A stretch of 64,000 nucleotides of DNA from Sarcina ventriculi. Its GTDB lineage: Bacteria > Bacillota > Clostridia > Clostridiales > Clostridiaceae. The position numbers and the translations under genes were made by a program. Shown piece by piece: positions 15,376 through 25,506 of this stretch; position 1 is the first letter of the stretch, and every line of letters starts with the position of its first letter. The stretch is taken from contig NZ_UAUL01000001.1 of assembly GCF_900456775.1 (NCBI RefSeq), positions 186,001-250,000 on the forward strand. Reading direction: 5' to 3'. Under the pieces are notes generated by a model that was given only the letters and a program-made list of their open reading frames with translations, ran no database searches and was not told where the DNA came from.

Positions 15376-16581
15376 TTAAAATACTATTCCAACTATCATA
15401 GCACTTAATATACTAACTGCAAACCCGCCAATCATTGATTTAAAAGCTAATTTTGCAAGAGTATTTTTCTTTTCAGGACAAAGTGCCGAAATACCTGATA
15501 TACATATTCCGATACTTGATATATTAGCAAAACCTGCAAGAGCAATTGAAAGCACCATTTGAGTTCTCTCTCCTAAAGTTGCAAATATTGAGCCTAATTG
15601 TTGGAATGCAACAAATTCATTCAATACCAATTTGCTTCCTAAAAGCTGTCCAACTGTAAGAATCTCATTGCTATCTACACCCATTAAAAATCCAAGAGGT
15701 GCAAATATATAAGAGAATATTTGTTCTAAGCTCAAATTGAATATACCTAAAAATCCATTAACTAAAGCAACCAATCCAATTATTGCAATTAGTGATGCTC
15801 CAATGGCTAAAACTGTTTGCAAACCACTCATAGCACCATCTGCTATAGCACCTAAAAGATTTGTATTAGAATCTTTCTCAATACTAACACTAACCTCTTC
15901 AAGAGATTTTACCATATCCTTTTCTGATTCAGGTAGTAATATCTTAGCAATTGCAATACTTCCAATTGGCACTAGTGCACTTGCTATTAATAAATATTTC
16001 ATTGGTATTCCAAGTGCAGTATACCCTCCAATTATTGTAGCTGACATACTTCCCATTCCAGATACTAACACAACTACAATTTCACTGTTAGTCATTCTAC
16101 CTAAATACTTACTAACCAATACTGGACTTTCTGTTTGTCCTAAAAACATATTAGCAACAGCAACAAAACTTTCAACTTCAGTTGTACCTAATATTTTACC
16201 TACAACTTTTCCTATAATTTTAACTATAAATCCTATTACACCTAAATAATATAACGCCGAAACTAAAGCTGATACAAATATTATGTTTCCAAGTGTTTGA
16301 ATTCCAAATATAGCTCCAGTAGGCATTGATGAATCTGAAAGACTACCAAATACAAAATTTAATCCTTCACTACCATAGCTTAAAATTTGTGTTACTACAT
16401 CTGAAATTTTTTCAACTATTACTTGTCCAATTGGAAATCTAATAAGTAAAAAAGCAATAATAAACTGAATTACAAGTGCTTTTATTATAGTCTTATAAGG
16501 AATATTTTTCCTATCAGAGGACAATAAATACATTATTCCTAATAATACAACTATTCCTAGCAGACTTATGATTATTTGCAT
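15376..16581 (-). CDS. nupC: NupC-family concentrative nucleoside transporter
   Basis: A 401-residue membrane protein of the usual CNT length. Family signatures: GTTEVESFVAVANMFLGQTESP (the nucleoside/Na+ site GQTE), SGMGSMSATIIGGYTALGI, and the C-terminal LNEFVAFQQLG followed by GFANISSIGICISGI. It imports nucleosides with protons or sodium. Starts at ATG with a GGG-rich ribosome site. With udp and deoB elsewhere in the window it supports nucleoside salvage. The 277-base upstream gap holds one hairpin (16794-16828) and no riboswitch I recognise. Confidence 0.94.
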   Translation of the reverse strand: MQIIISLLGIVVLLGIMYLLSSDRKNIPYKTIIKALVIQFIIAFLLIRFPIGQVIVEKISDVVTQILSYGSEGLNFVFGSLSDSSMPTGAIFGIQTLGNIIFVSALVSALYYLGVIGFIVKIIGKVVGKILGTTEVESFVAVANMFLGQTESPVLVSKYLGRMTNSEIVVVLVSGMGSMSATIIGGYTALGIPMKYLLIASALVPIGSIAIAKILLPESEKDMVKSLEEVSVSIEKDSNTNLLGAIADGAMSGLQTVLAIGASLIAIIGLVALVNGFLGIFNLSLEQIFSYIFAPLGFLMGVDSNEILTVGQLLGSKLVLNEFVAFQQLGSIFATLGERTQMVLSIALAGFANISSIGICISGISALCPEKKNTLAKLAFKSMIGGFAVSILSAMIVGIVF

Positions 16582-16793
16582 GTTTTTCCCTCACTTTATC
16601 TTATTTTTTGTATGTTTTGTCAATATAAATACTATTGACCTTTTAATGTAATTTTACCCATATATGCTATGATATATTTACACATATTGTTTGTCAATAA
16701 TAATTTGTTATATTTTATAAAAATATTTGCTTTTTAGTATTTTTTTATAAAAAATAAGATAAAATATAAAAGAAAATCATTATTTTTTATAAC

Positions 16794-16828
16794 AATTTAC
16801 AAACCATTTAATAGTATTTTTGTAAATT
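16794..16828 (-). terminator. Hairpin between aldo/keto reductase and nupC
   Basis: AATTTACAAA and TTTGTAAATT form a 10-bp stem 30 bases after the end of the reductase gene. The tail is not clearly T-rich, so it is a weak terminator or a leader structure of nupC. Confidence 0.45.
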
Positions 16829-16858
16829 ATTCGTCATATGATTGTAATAAAAACACCA

Positions 16859-17689
16859 TTAAAAATCTAAATAAGTTGTATTTTCAGGAACTCCTGATAT
16901 ATTTTCATCTCTATTTAAAAGGTCTATCTTTTCAATATCTTCATTAGATATTTGAAAATCAAATATATTAAAATTAGCTTTAATTCTTTCTATATTAGAT
17001 GATTTAGGAATAGGTATTATACCATTTTGAATATGCCATTTTAAAGTTATTTGAGCCTCATTTTTATTATATTTTTTTGCTAACTCATTAAGTAGAGGAA
17101 TTTCAAATATTTTTCCCCTCATTATCGGTCCCCATGCTACAAGCTGAATATTATTTTCTTTACAATATTTAACCATATCTTTTTGTGACCTTCCTGGATG
17201 TATCTCTATTTGATTTACCATAGGCATTATTTTTGCAGTTTTTTTAAGTTCTTCTAAATGTCCTTGTTTAAAATTACAAACACCAATCGCTTTTACTTTT
17301 CCCTGCATATAAAGTTCCTCAAATGCTCTCCATGTATCACTATTTAATTTATTAGGCCAATGTATTAAATAAAGATCTAGATAATCAACTCCCAAATTCT
17401 TTAGTGATCTATTAAAAGCCTTCATAACATTTTCATAACCATGCTCATCATTCCAAAGCTTACTTACTAAAAATATCTCTTCCCTTTGAATTCCACTTTC
17501 CTTTATTCCTCTTCCCACTATATCTTCGTTTTTATAAAAATAAGCCGCATCAATTTGTCTATACCCTATTTTTATCGCTTCTTTTATACAATTTATAGTT
17601 TCTACTTTATCTATTAATTTATAAGTTCCAAAACCAATAGACGGCATTTTAACTCCATTTGCTAATATTTTATACATATCATTATTCAT
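16859..17689 (-). CDS. Aldo/keto reductase
   Basis: A 276-residue (beta/alpha)8 oxidoreductase of standard length. The catalytic tetrad can be read: Asp and Tyr in RQIDAAYFYKNE (about 47-53), Lys in LVSKLWND (about 77), His in DLYLIHWPNK (about 110). The NADPH-binding end is IPIPKSSNIERIKANFNIF. It belongs to the prokaryotic AKR5-like group (methylglyoxal or 2,5-diketogluconate reductase type). Reduces aldehydes and ketones in the cytoplasm. Start MNNDMYKIL with AGTAGG upstream; the Met at residue 5 is an alternative. It lies between nupC and the lac locus, separated from the latter by a terminator. Confidence 0.92.
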   Translation of the reverse strand: MNNDMYKILANGVKMPSIGFGTYKLIDKVETINCIKEAIKIGYRQIDAAYFYKNEDIVGRGIKESGIQREEIFLVSKLWNDEHGYENVMKAFNRSLKNLGVDYLDLYLIHWPNKLNSDTWRAFEELYMQGKVKAIGVCNFKQGHLEELKKTAKIMPMVNQIEIHPGRSQKDMVKYCKENNIQLVAWGPIMRGKIFEIPLLNELAKKYNKNEAQITLKWHIQNGIIPIPKSSNIERIKANFNIFDFQISNEDIEKIDLLNRDENISGVPENTTYLDF

Positions 17690-17807
17690 AACTTTTACCT
17701 ACTTTCTAGATTTTAAAAATAATTTATTTTATTATTTTTTTACAATTATAACCTTTTTCATTAAATAAATCTAATCTCTCTACTTATCTAATTCAAAAAA
17801 AAATAAA

Positions 17808-17842
17808 TTTATGAGCACCAAATTGCTTTCAATGCTCATAAA
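17808..17842 (-). terminator. Terminator of the lac operon
   Basis: TTTATGAGCA pairs with TGCTCATAAA directly after lacC, with a T-rich tail on the minus strand. Confidence 0.85.
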
Positions 17843-17849
17843 TCTATTA

Positions 17850-18779
17850 TTAACCAATCTCTTCTACATTTACTTTATTCATTAAATCAAGAACTATCTC
17901 TTCCCTCACAAAACCAGTTTCCTTCTCAAGAGAGTTAGCAGTTCCACAAGCTGAAGCTAATTTTAATAGTTTTTTGATATCATAACCTCTATTTAAAGCA
18001 ATAGCTACTCCTGCAACATAAGAGTCACCTGAGCCCACAGTATTTACTGCATTAACCTTTTGGAAAGTTGTTTTATAAAATTTCCCATCATATCCTGCTA
18101 TTGAACCTTCAGCACCTAATGATATTACAACCAACTTTATTCCAATCTCCTGAAATCTTCTAATTTCTGAAATTACATCCTCATCTGACTTTATACTTCT
18201 CCCAGTAAAAGACTCTATCTCATCTTTATTTGGCTTTATAAAATATGGTTTCTCTTCTATTCCTTTTTTCAATAATTCTCCACTTGTATCTAATAAAAAT
18301 TTTTTTCCCTTAGCGTTTGCTATTTTTATTAACTCTTTATAAAAACTATCTTCTATATTTCTAGGTACACTACCTGATGCAACAACTATTGTACTTTTAT
18401 CTATAAGAGAATTATACTTGTTTAAAAAGCTTTGCCTCTCATCTTCAGTTACATTAGGCCCTGGCTCTAAAATTTCAGTTTGAATTAAATCATCTGTTGT
18501 AAAAGCCAAACATTCTCTAGTATCCTCTTTTATATCCACAAAGTCATTCTTTATGTTGTAACATTTAAGCTTATCTTTTATAAATTCTCCAGTTTTTCCC
18601 CCTAAAAATCCTGTAACTAAGCAATCCTCTTTTAATATAGTAGCAACATTAGCTACATGTATACCTTTACCCCATGGTGTGTTTTCTACAGTTTTAGCCC
18701 TCATTACAGTACCTTTTTTTATATCTTGAAGTTCATACCTTTTGTCAACTGATGCATTAAGATTTATTACTAATATCAT
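17850..18779 (-). CDS. lacC: Tagatose-6-phosphate kinase (PfkB family)
   Basis: 309 residues when started at ATG 18779 (MILVINLNASVDKRYEL), 7 bases after AAGGTGGG. This is the usual N-terminus of the LacC/FruK group; an earlier in-frame ATG lies in front of that ribosome site. PfkB motifs: WGKGIHVANVATIL near 36-50 and NTVGSGDSYVAGVAIAL near 245 with the catalytic Asp. It phosphorylates tagatose-6-phosphate to the 1,6-bisphosphate. Sequence alone cannot exclude 1-phosphofructokinase, but its place as the last gene of a complete lac operon supports lacC. A small hairpin (18805-18837) separates it from the aldolase gene. Confidence 0.85.
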   Translation of the reverse strand: MILVINLNASVDKRYELQDIKKGTVMRAKTVENTPWGKGIHVANVATILKEDCLVTGFLGGKTGEFIKDKLKCYNIKNDFVDIKEDTRECLAFTTDDLIQTEILEPGPNVTEDERQSFLNKYNSLIDKSTIVVASGSVPRNIEDSFYKELIKIANAKGKKFLLDTSGELLKKGIEEKPYFIKPNKDEIESFTGRSIKSDEDVISEIRRFQEIGIKLVVISLGAEGSIAGYDGKFYKTTFQKVNAVNTVGSGDSYVAGVAIALNRGYDIKKLLKLASACGTANSLEKETGFVREEIVLDLMNKVNVEEIG

Positions 18780-18804
18780 TTTTTCCCACCTTTTCATATA
18801 CCAA

Positions 18805-18837
18805 AAGCCACTTTACTCAATGTTAGCAAAGTGGCTT
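18805..18837 (-). terminator. Intercistronic hairpin, possible partial terminator
   Basis: AAGCCACTTT and AAAGTGGCTT form a 10-bp stem between the aldolase and lacC genes, followed on the minus strand by TTTTGG. It probably lowers lacC expression or protects the upstream message. Confidence 0.6.
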
Positions 18838-18843
18838 ATTCTA

Positions 18844-19710
<867 letters not shown>

Positions 19711-21138
19711 CTAATATTCTATCTCTTCTCCATCACATAATATCTTAGTATCAGACATCTTTTTAAACCAATACGCACTTTTCTTTGCATATCTTTCTTG
19801 ACTATCAAAATCTACATAAAATAAACCATATCTTTTATTAAAACCATTACTCCAAGATAAAACATCCATAAGAGACCATACAAAATATCCCTTAACATTA
19901 ACCCCTGCATCTTTAGCCTTTAAAACAGCTTCTAAATGTCTTTTTATATAATCAATACGAGGAGCATCATCTATTTTTCCATCAACAAAATCATCTTTAT
20001 ATCCCATACCATTTTCAGTAATATAAACCTTTTTATAATTTGGATAATCATTTTTGATTCTAACTAACATATCATAAAGTCCTTTAGGATAGATTGGCCA
20101 ATCCCAATCAGTTGTTTCAACTTCTGGATTGTTTACTCTCTCACCTATTCCCTTTAAAGCAAAAATACTTGTACCCTTTTCACCTGTACCATTATGATAG
20201 ATATTACTTTCTCCATCATAAGCTTTTAAGAAATGACTAGAATAATAATTCATACCTAAAAAATCTATGTTTTTAGAAGCTTTTTCTATAACATCCATAT
20301 CGCCTTCATAAATTATTAATTCCCCATTATTTTTATCAAGGATATCCTTTATAATGTTTAAAGTATCATCATCATATTTTCCTTTAAAACAAGCATCTAA
20401 CATAAATTTATTTGAAATTGTATAATCTATTTTTGCAGCTAACTTATCCTCCTCAGATTCTGTTATTGGATATTTTCCTTCAAGTGTATGAACTATTCCT
20501 ATTTCACCCTTTAAATTCATAGATTTATAAAGTTCAACTACCTTTGAATGAGCCACCATCATATTATGCATAGATTGTATTGCTTTTTCTACATCATATT
20601 TTATACTAGGTGGAAAATTTCCAGCTATATATCCATTTTGAGCAACAGCCCAAGCCTCATTGAAAGTTATCCACTTTGTAACTCTATCTCCAAAATTATC
20701 GAAACAAATCTTTGCAAATTTTACAAAATGATTTATGTTATCTCTATCTAGCCAATCGCCATTTTTAAAAAGATTAAGAGGTGTATCAAAATGATGAAGA
20801 GTTACAAAAGGCTCTACCCCATTTTTTAAACATTCATCTATAAGATTATTATAAAACTCGATTCCCTTTTCATTTACTTTACCCACACCATCTGGAATAA
20901 CTCTACTCCATGAAATAGATATTCTAATTCCATTTAATCCAAATTCTTTTGATAAACTTAAATCTTTTCCATATTTATGGTAAAAATCACTTGCTATATC
21001 TCCATTAAATTTACTTTCAGGTCTATTTAAATACTCATCCCATATACAAGGTCCTCGTCCTTCTTCCATTGCTGCTCCCTCTGCTTGATATGCTGCTGTT
21101 GCTCCTCCAAAAATAAAATCATTGTCAAATTTATACAT
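19711..21138 (-). CDS. lacG: 6-phospho-beta-galactosidase (GH1)
   Basis: A 475-residue GH1 enzyme. FIFGGATAAYQAEGAAMEEGRGPCIWDEYL is the N-terminal signature, TFNEAWAVAQNGY holds the acid/base Glu, and VYITENGMGYKDDFVDGKIDD the nucleophile Glu. The C-terminal YFVWSLMDVLSWSNGFNKRYGLFYVD is typical of LacG (Trp in LSWSNG prefers galactose epimers). It hydrolyses phosphorylated beta-galactosides delivered by LacEF, giving galactose-6-phosphate. In an operon with lacE upstream and the aldolase downstream. Confidence 0.93.
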   Translation of the reverse strand: MYKFDNDFIFGGATAAYQAEGAAMEEGRGPCIWDEYLNRPESKFNGDIASDFYHKYGKDLSLSKEFGLNGIRISISWSRVIPDGVGKVNEKGIEFYNNLIDECLKNGVEPFVTLHHFDTPLNLFKNGDWLDRDNINHFVKFAKICFDNFGDRVTKWITFNEAWAVAQNGYIAGNFPPSIKYDVEKAIQSMHNMMVAHSKVVELYKSMNLKGEIGIVHTLEGKYPITESEEDKLAAKIDYTISNKFMLDACFKGKYDDDTLNIIKDILDKNNGELIIYEGDMDVIEKASKNIDFLGMNYYSSHFLKAYDGESNIYHNGTGEKGTSIFALKGIGERVNNPEVETTDWDWPIYPKGLYDMLVRIKNDYPNYKKVYITENGMGYKDDFVDGKIDDAPRIDYIKRHLEAVLKAKDAGVNVKGYFVWSLMDVLSWSNGFNKRYGLFYVDFDSQERYAKKSAYWFKKMSDTKILCDGEEIEY

Positions 21139-21233
21139 ACTGACTCCCTCTCTTTTTTACCTCAAATTTTAAATATTTTTTAGTTTAACTTTTAACCCCA
21201 TATTAATTTAAAAATATTACCAAAATACTATTT

Positions 21234-22898
21234 TTAACTATTTATAATATCTAGTGCAAAATTTAAAGCTCCTATTGAATCTCTTGTTAATTTTACATAT
21301 TGAACCCCAGATGTTGTAGCTGATTTAGTACCCTTTGATTCACAATCTTTTTGAAGTTCACCATACATAGATGCCATTTGAGGAGCTAGAATTATTAAAT
21401 CAAAGTCAGAAATTATTTCTTTATGTTGTCCATAAGCCATTGCTGTAGATTCTAATTTAATATTATTTTCTTTAGCGCCTTTAGATATTGCATTTGCAAG
21501 CATACTGCTTGTAGCTCCACTTGCACAAAGAACTAAAACATTTAAATTTTTATCATTATTTTCTGGACTTAATTTAATTTCCTTAACAGCTGCTACTTCC
21601 TCTACCTTTTCTTCTACAACTGAATTATTATTTTTTCTCTCTTCTTCAACTAATTGAGCATCGTAAACTTTAAAAAATGGATAATACATCACAAAATCTA
21701 CTGCAAGTAGCAATGGAGCTAACACAAAAGAAAGTGTTGCAAATCCTGTTCCTAATATTAAACCAATAGGTGCTGGTGTTGTCCATGGAAGAGTATATAC
21801 AAATCCATTCATCCCTAAGTTCTCAATAAAAAATTTAAATATCCATACATTTGCTATTGGAGTTAATATAAATGGAACAAAAAATATCGGATTTAATACT
21901 ATAGGTGCTCCAAATAATATTGGTTCATTTACAGCACAAGCAACAGGAATAATAGATGTTTTTCCTAAAGCTTTTAATTGCTTAGACTTAGCCATAAAAG
22001 CAAACATGACAGTTAACATTAGTGTTGCACCAGTTCCTCCAATTGTTGCAACGAAATAAGATGTTCCATGTGTCAATACATTTGTAGCATGTTGACCGTT
22101 TTGAAATAATAATAAATTAGCTTCAACATTTGCTATATATATAGCAGTTACTGCTGGCTCAACAATTGATGGTCCATGAATTCCAACAAACCAAAACATT
22201 GCCATAGAACCATAAATTATAGCAAGTCCTATATAACCATCAGCTGCTGTAAATAAAGGTTTTAATACTTCAAGTATCCATGCACTAAAACACATTCCTG
22301 AGAATTTAACAAATATAAGATCAAATAACCAGAAAAATAGAACTGACATTGCAAGTGGAATTAAGTCTGCAAATGTTTGAGAAATATTTTTAGGAACTTC
22401 ATCTGGCATTTTTATAGTTATATCATTTTTTACACAAAATTTATATATATTAGGAACTATAAATGCTACTATAAACCCAGCTAAAAGTCCTTTTGTACCC
22501 ATATAAGTACTTGAAAATCCGCCATCTATAGATTCAACACTTATTAATAAGAAAGAAATTATTGATACAATCATTACAGATACAATATTTATCTGTCTTA
22601 TCTTTGGCAATTTTGCATTAAAATTTTCAGCTAAACTTTTTGCAATCGTTGCAACCATTAAAATTGCTAATATTCCCATAGAGTAGTTATAAGCTTTCCA
22701 CAAAGCTGCATCAACATTTGCTGGCCAATAATATCCAAATATATTAGGAACGCAAGCAACCAATATAAAAATACTTGAGAATAACACAACAGGAATACAA
22801 CTTACAAATCCATCTCTGATTCCTCTTAAATATGGATTTTTTGAAACCTTTTCAAAAAATGGTTTCATCTTCTCAACTATCTGAATTAACTTTTCCAC
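21234..22898 (-). CDS. lacE: Lactose-type PTS enzyme IICB
   Basis: A 554-residue fusion. Residues 1-415 form the IIC channel with about 9-10 membrane segments, including GIHGPSIVEPAVTAIY and VNEPILFGAPIVLNP. After a Glu-rich linker, residues about 448-552 form the IIB domain, with the phospho-acceptor Cys in NVLVLCASGATSS. It imports and phosphorylates lactose or galactosyl-oligosaccharides together with LacF. Starts at GTG 22898 behind a GGGGG ribosome site. The length matches LacE of staphylococci and streptococci. In this locus galactobiose and longer galactans are plausible substrates besides lactose. Confidence 0.93.
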   Translation of the reverse strand: MEKLIQIVEKMKPFFEKVSKNPYLRGIRDGFVSCIPVVLFSSIFILVACVPNIFGYYWPANVDAALWKAYNYSMGILAILMVATIAKSLAENFNAKLPKIRQINIVSVMIVSIISFLLISVESIDGGFSSTYMGTKGLLAGFIVAFIVPNIYKFCVKNDITIKMPDEVPKNISQTFADLIPLAMSVLFFWLFDLIFVKFSGMCFSAWILEVLKPLFTAADGYIGLAIIYGSMAMFWFVGIHGPSIVEPAVTAIYIANVEANLLLFQNGQHATNVLTHGTSYFVATIGGTGATLMLTVMFAFMAKSKQLKALGKTSIIPVACAVNEPILFGAPIVLNPIFFVPFILTPIANVWIFKFFIENLGMNGFVYTLPWTTPAPIGLILGTGFATLSFVLAPLLLAVDFVMYYPFFKVYDAQLVEEERKNNNSVVEEKVEEVAAVKEIKLSPENNDKNLNVLVLCASGATSSMLANAISKGAKENNIKLESTAMAYGQHKEIISDFDLIILAPQMASMYGELQKDCESKGTKSATTSGVQYVKLTRDSIGALNFALDIINS

Positions 22899-22920
22899 CT
22901 AATAATCCCCCTTTTTTATT

Positions 22921-22947
22921 TGAGGATGAATAAATAATCCATCCTCA
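22921..22947 (-). repeat. Intercistronic hairpin between lacF and lacE
   Basis: TGAGGATG and CATCCTCA form an 8-bp stem after lacF. No T run follows, so it more likely stabilises the upstream part of the message than terminates it. Confidence 0.55.
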
Positions 22948-22973
22948 TTTTCAAAGCTAATTTATTTTTATTA

Positions 22974-23294
22974 TTAATTCACTTTTTTATATAGATTTAT
23001 AAAATTTTGAACCATATCTCTTAAAAGCATAACAGTCATTAAATGATCTTGAGCATGTACTGTTAAAAAACTCATTGGTATTTTTTCTCCTGCTGCCTCC
23101 ATTTGAATCATCTTTGTTTGAGTTTTATGAGCCTCATCTATAAACTCAGAAGCTTCCTTAATTAAATTTTCAGCTTCATCAAATTTCCCTTCATTTGCAA
23201 AATTTAAAGCTTGTATATATTTTGATCTTGCATCACCTGCATAAGCTACTATTTCTAATGTTGTAAATTCTAATTCTTCAATTGTCATTGTCAT
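22974..23294 (-). CDS. lacF: Lactose-type PTS enzyme IIA
   Basis: A 106-residue three-helix IIA protein of the lactose/cellobiose family. The phosphorylated His is in FLTVHAQDHLMT (His 80, with His 84 nearby), and the start TIEELEFTTLEIVAYAGDARS is typical. It passes phosphate from HPr to the IIB domain of LacE. AGGGGG stands 8 bases before the first of two in-frame ATGs. It is encoded between lacB and lacE. Confidence 0.95.
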   Translation of the reverse strand: MTMTIEELEFTTLEIVAYAGDARSKYIQALNFANEGKFDEAENLIKEASEFIDEAHKTQTKMIQMEAAGEKIPMSFLTVHAQDHLMTVMLLRDMVQNFINLYKKVN

Positions 23295-23361
23295 TTTTAA
23301 TTCCCCCTATTTTAAACTTACTTTATATATTTAAAACCACAATCATAATATCCCATAAATA

Positions 23362-23880
23362 TTAATCATGGTATTCTCCCTTATCCCATTTTTCTAAAAA
23401 CTCATCAAAAAAGTGTTCATTTTTAAATTGATCTTCTTTTGTAACTGCAATCGAATCTAATTTCTTAATAACTTCTAAATCCTCATTTGTAGGCTCAAAT
23501 TTAGTATCTAGAAATACATCTACCATATTTTCCATTAAACCAACCCCAGTAATTCTTCCACCAAATCCTAATATATTAGCATTTAAATGTTTTCTAGCAT
23601 AAGCCACAGTTGAAATATCTCTAGCTAAAACTGTTCTTGTTCCAGCAACTTTTGTAGCGGATGCTGTTATTCCAACACCTGTTCCACAAAGAACAATACC
23701 TAAATCAGCTTCTTTTGAAACAACCTTTTCTGCTGCTTTTTTTCCATAAATAGCATAGTGCGTTCTTTCCTTATCATAAGTTCCACAATCTATAACTTCA
23801 TATCCCTTTTCTCTTAAATAGTTCACTAGATAATTTTTTCTATCTGTAACAATATGGTCACAAGCAACTGCTATCTTCAT
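23362..23880 (-). CDS. lacB: Galactose-6-phosphate isomerase subunit LacB
   Basis: A 172-residue RpiB-type protein, the normal LacB size. MKIAVACDHIVTDRKN, GIVLCGTGVGITASATKVAGTRT (catalytic Cys near 66) and NANILGFGGRITGVGL are the family motifs. With LacA it converts galactose-6-phosphate to tagatose-6-phosphate. It is 10 bases downstream of lacA and 67 bases upstream of lacF. Confidence 0.95.
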   Translation of the reverse strand: MKIAVACDHIVTDRKNYLVNYLREKGYEVIDCGTYDKERTHYAIYGKKAAEKVVSKEADLGIVLCGTGVGITASATKVAGTRTVLARDISTVAYARKHLNANILGFGGRITGVGLMENMVDVFLDTKFEPTNEDLEVIKKLDSIAVTKEDQFKNEHFFDEFLEKWDKGEYHD

Positions 23881-23890
23881 AACCTTCCCC

Positions 23891-24316
23891 CTATAACATT
23901 TTGTTTAACATATCAACTCTTATTTGGTGTCTGCCCCCTGCATATTCAGATTCTAAATATGAATCTACTATATTTTCTGCAAGAGTTTGTCCTAATATCT
24001 TAGAACCTAAAGTTATCACAGATGTATTATTATGGTTTCTTGTCATAAACGCTGAATGCTCATCTGAAACTTGAGCACAAATAATACCTTTATGTTTATT
24101 TGCAGCTATAAATGACCCTACGCCATAAGCATCTATAAGTATTGCTCTATCCCCCTCATCTTCAAGTATTCCTTTACATACTCTGTCTGCTGAGTCTACA
24201 AAATCAACAGAGTCTTCTGTTTTATCTACAACTTGATAACCTTTACTCAAAAGATATGATTTTAAATGTTCTTTTAAATCAACTCCATATTTATCAGAAC
24301 CTATTAATATTTTCAT
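23891..24316 (-). CDS. lacA: Galactose-6-phosphate isomerase subunit LacA
   Basis: A 141-residue RpiB-like subunit. MKILIGSDKYGVDLKEHLKSYL, then AILIDAYGVGSFIAANKHKGI, AQVSDEHSAFMTRNHNN and the end GGRHQIRVDMLNKML match LacA. The Cys used for catalysis in LacB is replaced by Asp-Ala here, as is normal for LacA. It forms the heteromeric isomerase with LacB. It starts 3 bases after lacR ends, so the two are translationally close. Confidence 0.95.
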   Translation of the reverse strand: MKILIGSDKYGVDLKEHLKSYLLSKGYQVVDKTEDSVDFVDSADRVCKGILEDEGDRAILIDAYGVGSFIAANKHKGIICAQVSDEHSAFMTRNHNNTSVITLGSKILGQTLAENIVDSYLESEYAGGRHQIRVDMLNKML

Positions 24317-24319
24317 AAA

Positions 24320-25087
24320 TTACTCCCCTCTTACACTATTAATTATTTTGCAATATTTTGAATACTTATATTTTAAATCACTATCTAAATCAAATTCTGT
24401 AACAATTGCTGTTATATCATCTAATTTATATAATGTATAAAAATCTTCTTTCTCAAATTTGGTATAATCACAAACTAAATATCTCTCTATTGAGTTGTTT
24501 AACATTATCCTTTGACTTTCTCCTTCTTCCTCATTAGATGTCATAATATTATTATTTAATATTCCATTAGCTCCTATAAACGTACTTTGCACTCTTATCT
24601 TATTTAAAATTTCATTAGCAAAGCTTCCTACAAAAGTATTAGTTTTGTACCTTAACCTACCTCCAACTAATATAACCTCAAATTGCTCATTATCTTTACA
24701 TTTTTCAAATATACTTAGACAATTAGTAATTATTTTTACATTATTTGATTTAATATAATCAGGTATATGCTCTGTGGTTGTTCCTGGTCCTATATAAATA
24801 TTATCATTATTTTTTACTAAACTTGCTGCAATTTTAGCAACTTCAATTTTATTATCAATATTTATATTCCTTTTTTCATTTGGTGAAAGTTCCTCAAATT
24901 TAGCTCCCTCTAAACTTCTAGCTCCTCCATGAATTCTAATTAACAGACCTTTTTCTTCTAAAAATCTTAAATCTCTTCTTATTGTCATTTCAGTTGTTTT
25001 AAGCTTTTCTGTTAAATCTGTCACTTTTATTATTCCAAATTTGTCTAAAGCCTGTAATATAATTTCATGTCGTTGCTCCCTTAGCAT
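24320..25087 (-). CDS. lacR: DeoR-family lac repressor
   Basis: A 255-residue DeoR regulator. The N-terminal helix-turn-helix is KVTDLTEKLKTTEMTIRRDLRFLEEKGLLIRIHGGA, and the C-terminal sugar-phosphate domain has NIYIGPGTTTEHIPDYI and LVGGRLRYKTNTFVGSFA. By homology with LacR of lactic bacteria and staphylococci it represses the operon and is released by tagatose-6-phosphate. First gene of the lac operon, so autoregulated. AGAGGTGAT precedes ATG. TGTTTA repeats lie in its upstream region. Confidence 0.9.
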   Translation of the reverse strand: MLREQRHEIILQALDKFGIIKVTDLTEKLKTTEMTIRRDLRFLEEKGLLIRIHGGARSLEGAKFEELSPNEKRNINIDNKIEVAKIAASLVKNNDNIYIGPGTTTEHIPDYIKSNNVKIITNCLSIFEKCKDNEQFEVILVGGRLRYKTNTFVGSFANEILNKIRVQSTFIGANGILNNNIMTSNEEEGESQRIMLNNSIERYLVCDYTKFEKEDFYTLYKLDDITAIVTEFDLDSDLKYKYSKYCKIINSVRGE

Positions 25088-25115
25088 GTCTTATCACCTC
25101 TATACTTTAATATAT

Positions 25116-25170
25116 TTTTGTTTAGTAAATTTTATGTTTATTTTTTATCTTTTTTTTTCGCTTTTGTTTA
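25116..25170 (-). promoter_or_regulatory. Candidate LacR operator repeats
   Basis: TGTTTA occurs at 25119, 25135 and 25165, twice within the longer TTTTGTTTA. LacR operators in lactic bacteria contain TGTTTA-like half sites. The background is so AT-rich that chance repeats are possible. Confidence 0.4.
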
Positions 25171-25364
25171 TATTTATATTATACATATTCAAATATATTG
25201 TTTTCAATTTCCATTTTTATCAATTTTAAACTTTTTATCTCCATATTTTGAAACTATATTGATTTTTCATTAATTATCTTTATTTTTCTATTTTTTACTA
25301 ATAATTGTATTTTTATCATTACTTTTTATATGTTTAAAATTAACAAAAATTAACATGTATTTTA

Positions 25365-25393
25365 TTTACATTTATTAATTTTATTGTTATAAT
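25365..25393 (+). promoter_or_regulatory. Sigma-A promoter of the galactanase gene
   Basis: TTTACA (25365-25370), a 17-base spacer and a perfect TATAAT (25388-25393), with start of transcription expected near 25400. Confidence 0.8.
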
Positions 25394-25506
25394 CTTTCTG
25401 TAATATATTTTAGACGCATTTTGTTTTACATATGATAACTTAGCTTTAAAAAAAGCTAAAATATATTGATTTTTTTATATTTAAATTTTATTTTAGGGGG
25501 AAATTT

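Larger units (their letters stand above)
25088..25506. other. Divergent control region between lac operon and galactanase
   Basis: These 419 bases contain TGTTTA repeats near lacR, a strong rightward promoter (25365-25393) and a leader of about 100 bases for the galactanase gene. In that leader TTAGCTTT (25440-25447) pairs with AAAGCTAA (25452-25459), with a T run 11 bases further on. No catabolite (cre) site that I can recognise, and no small gene. Confidence 0.6.

Noticed and set aside
16582-16858. Riboswitch upstream of the nucleoside transporter
   Set aside because: I looked for purine, 2'-deoxyguanosine or preQ1 core motifs in the leader and found only a simple AT stem.
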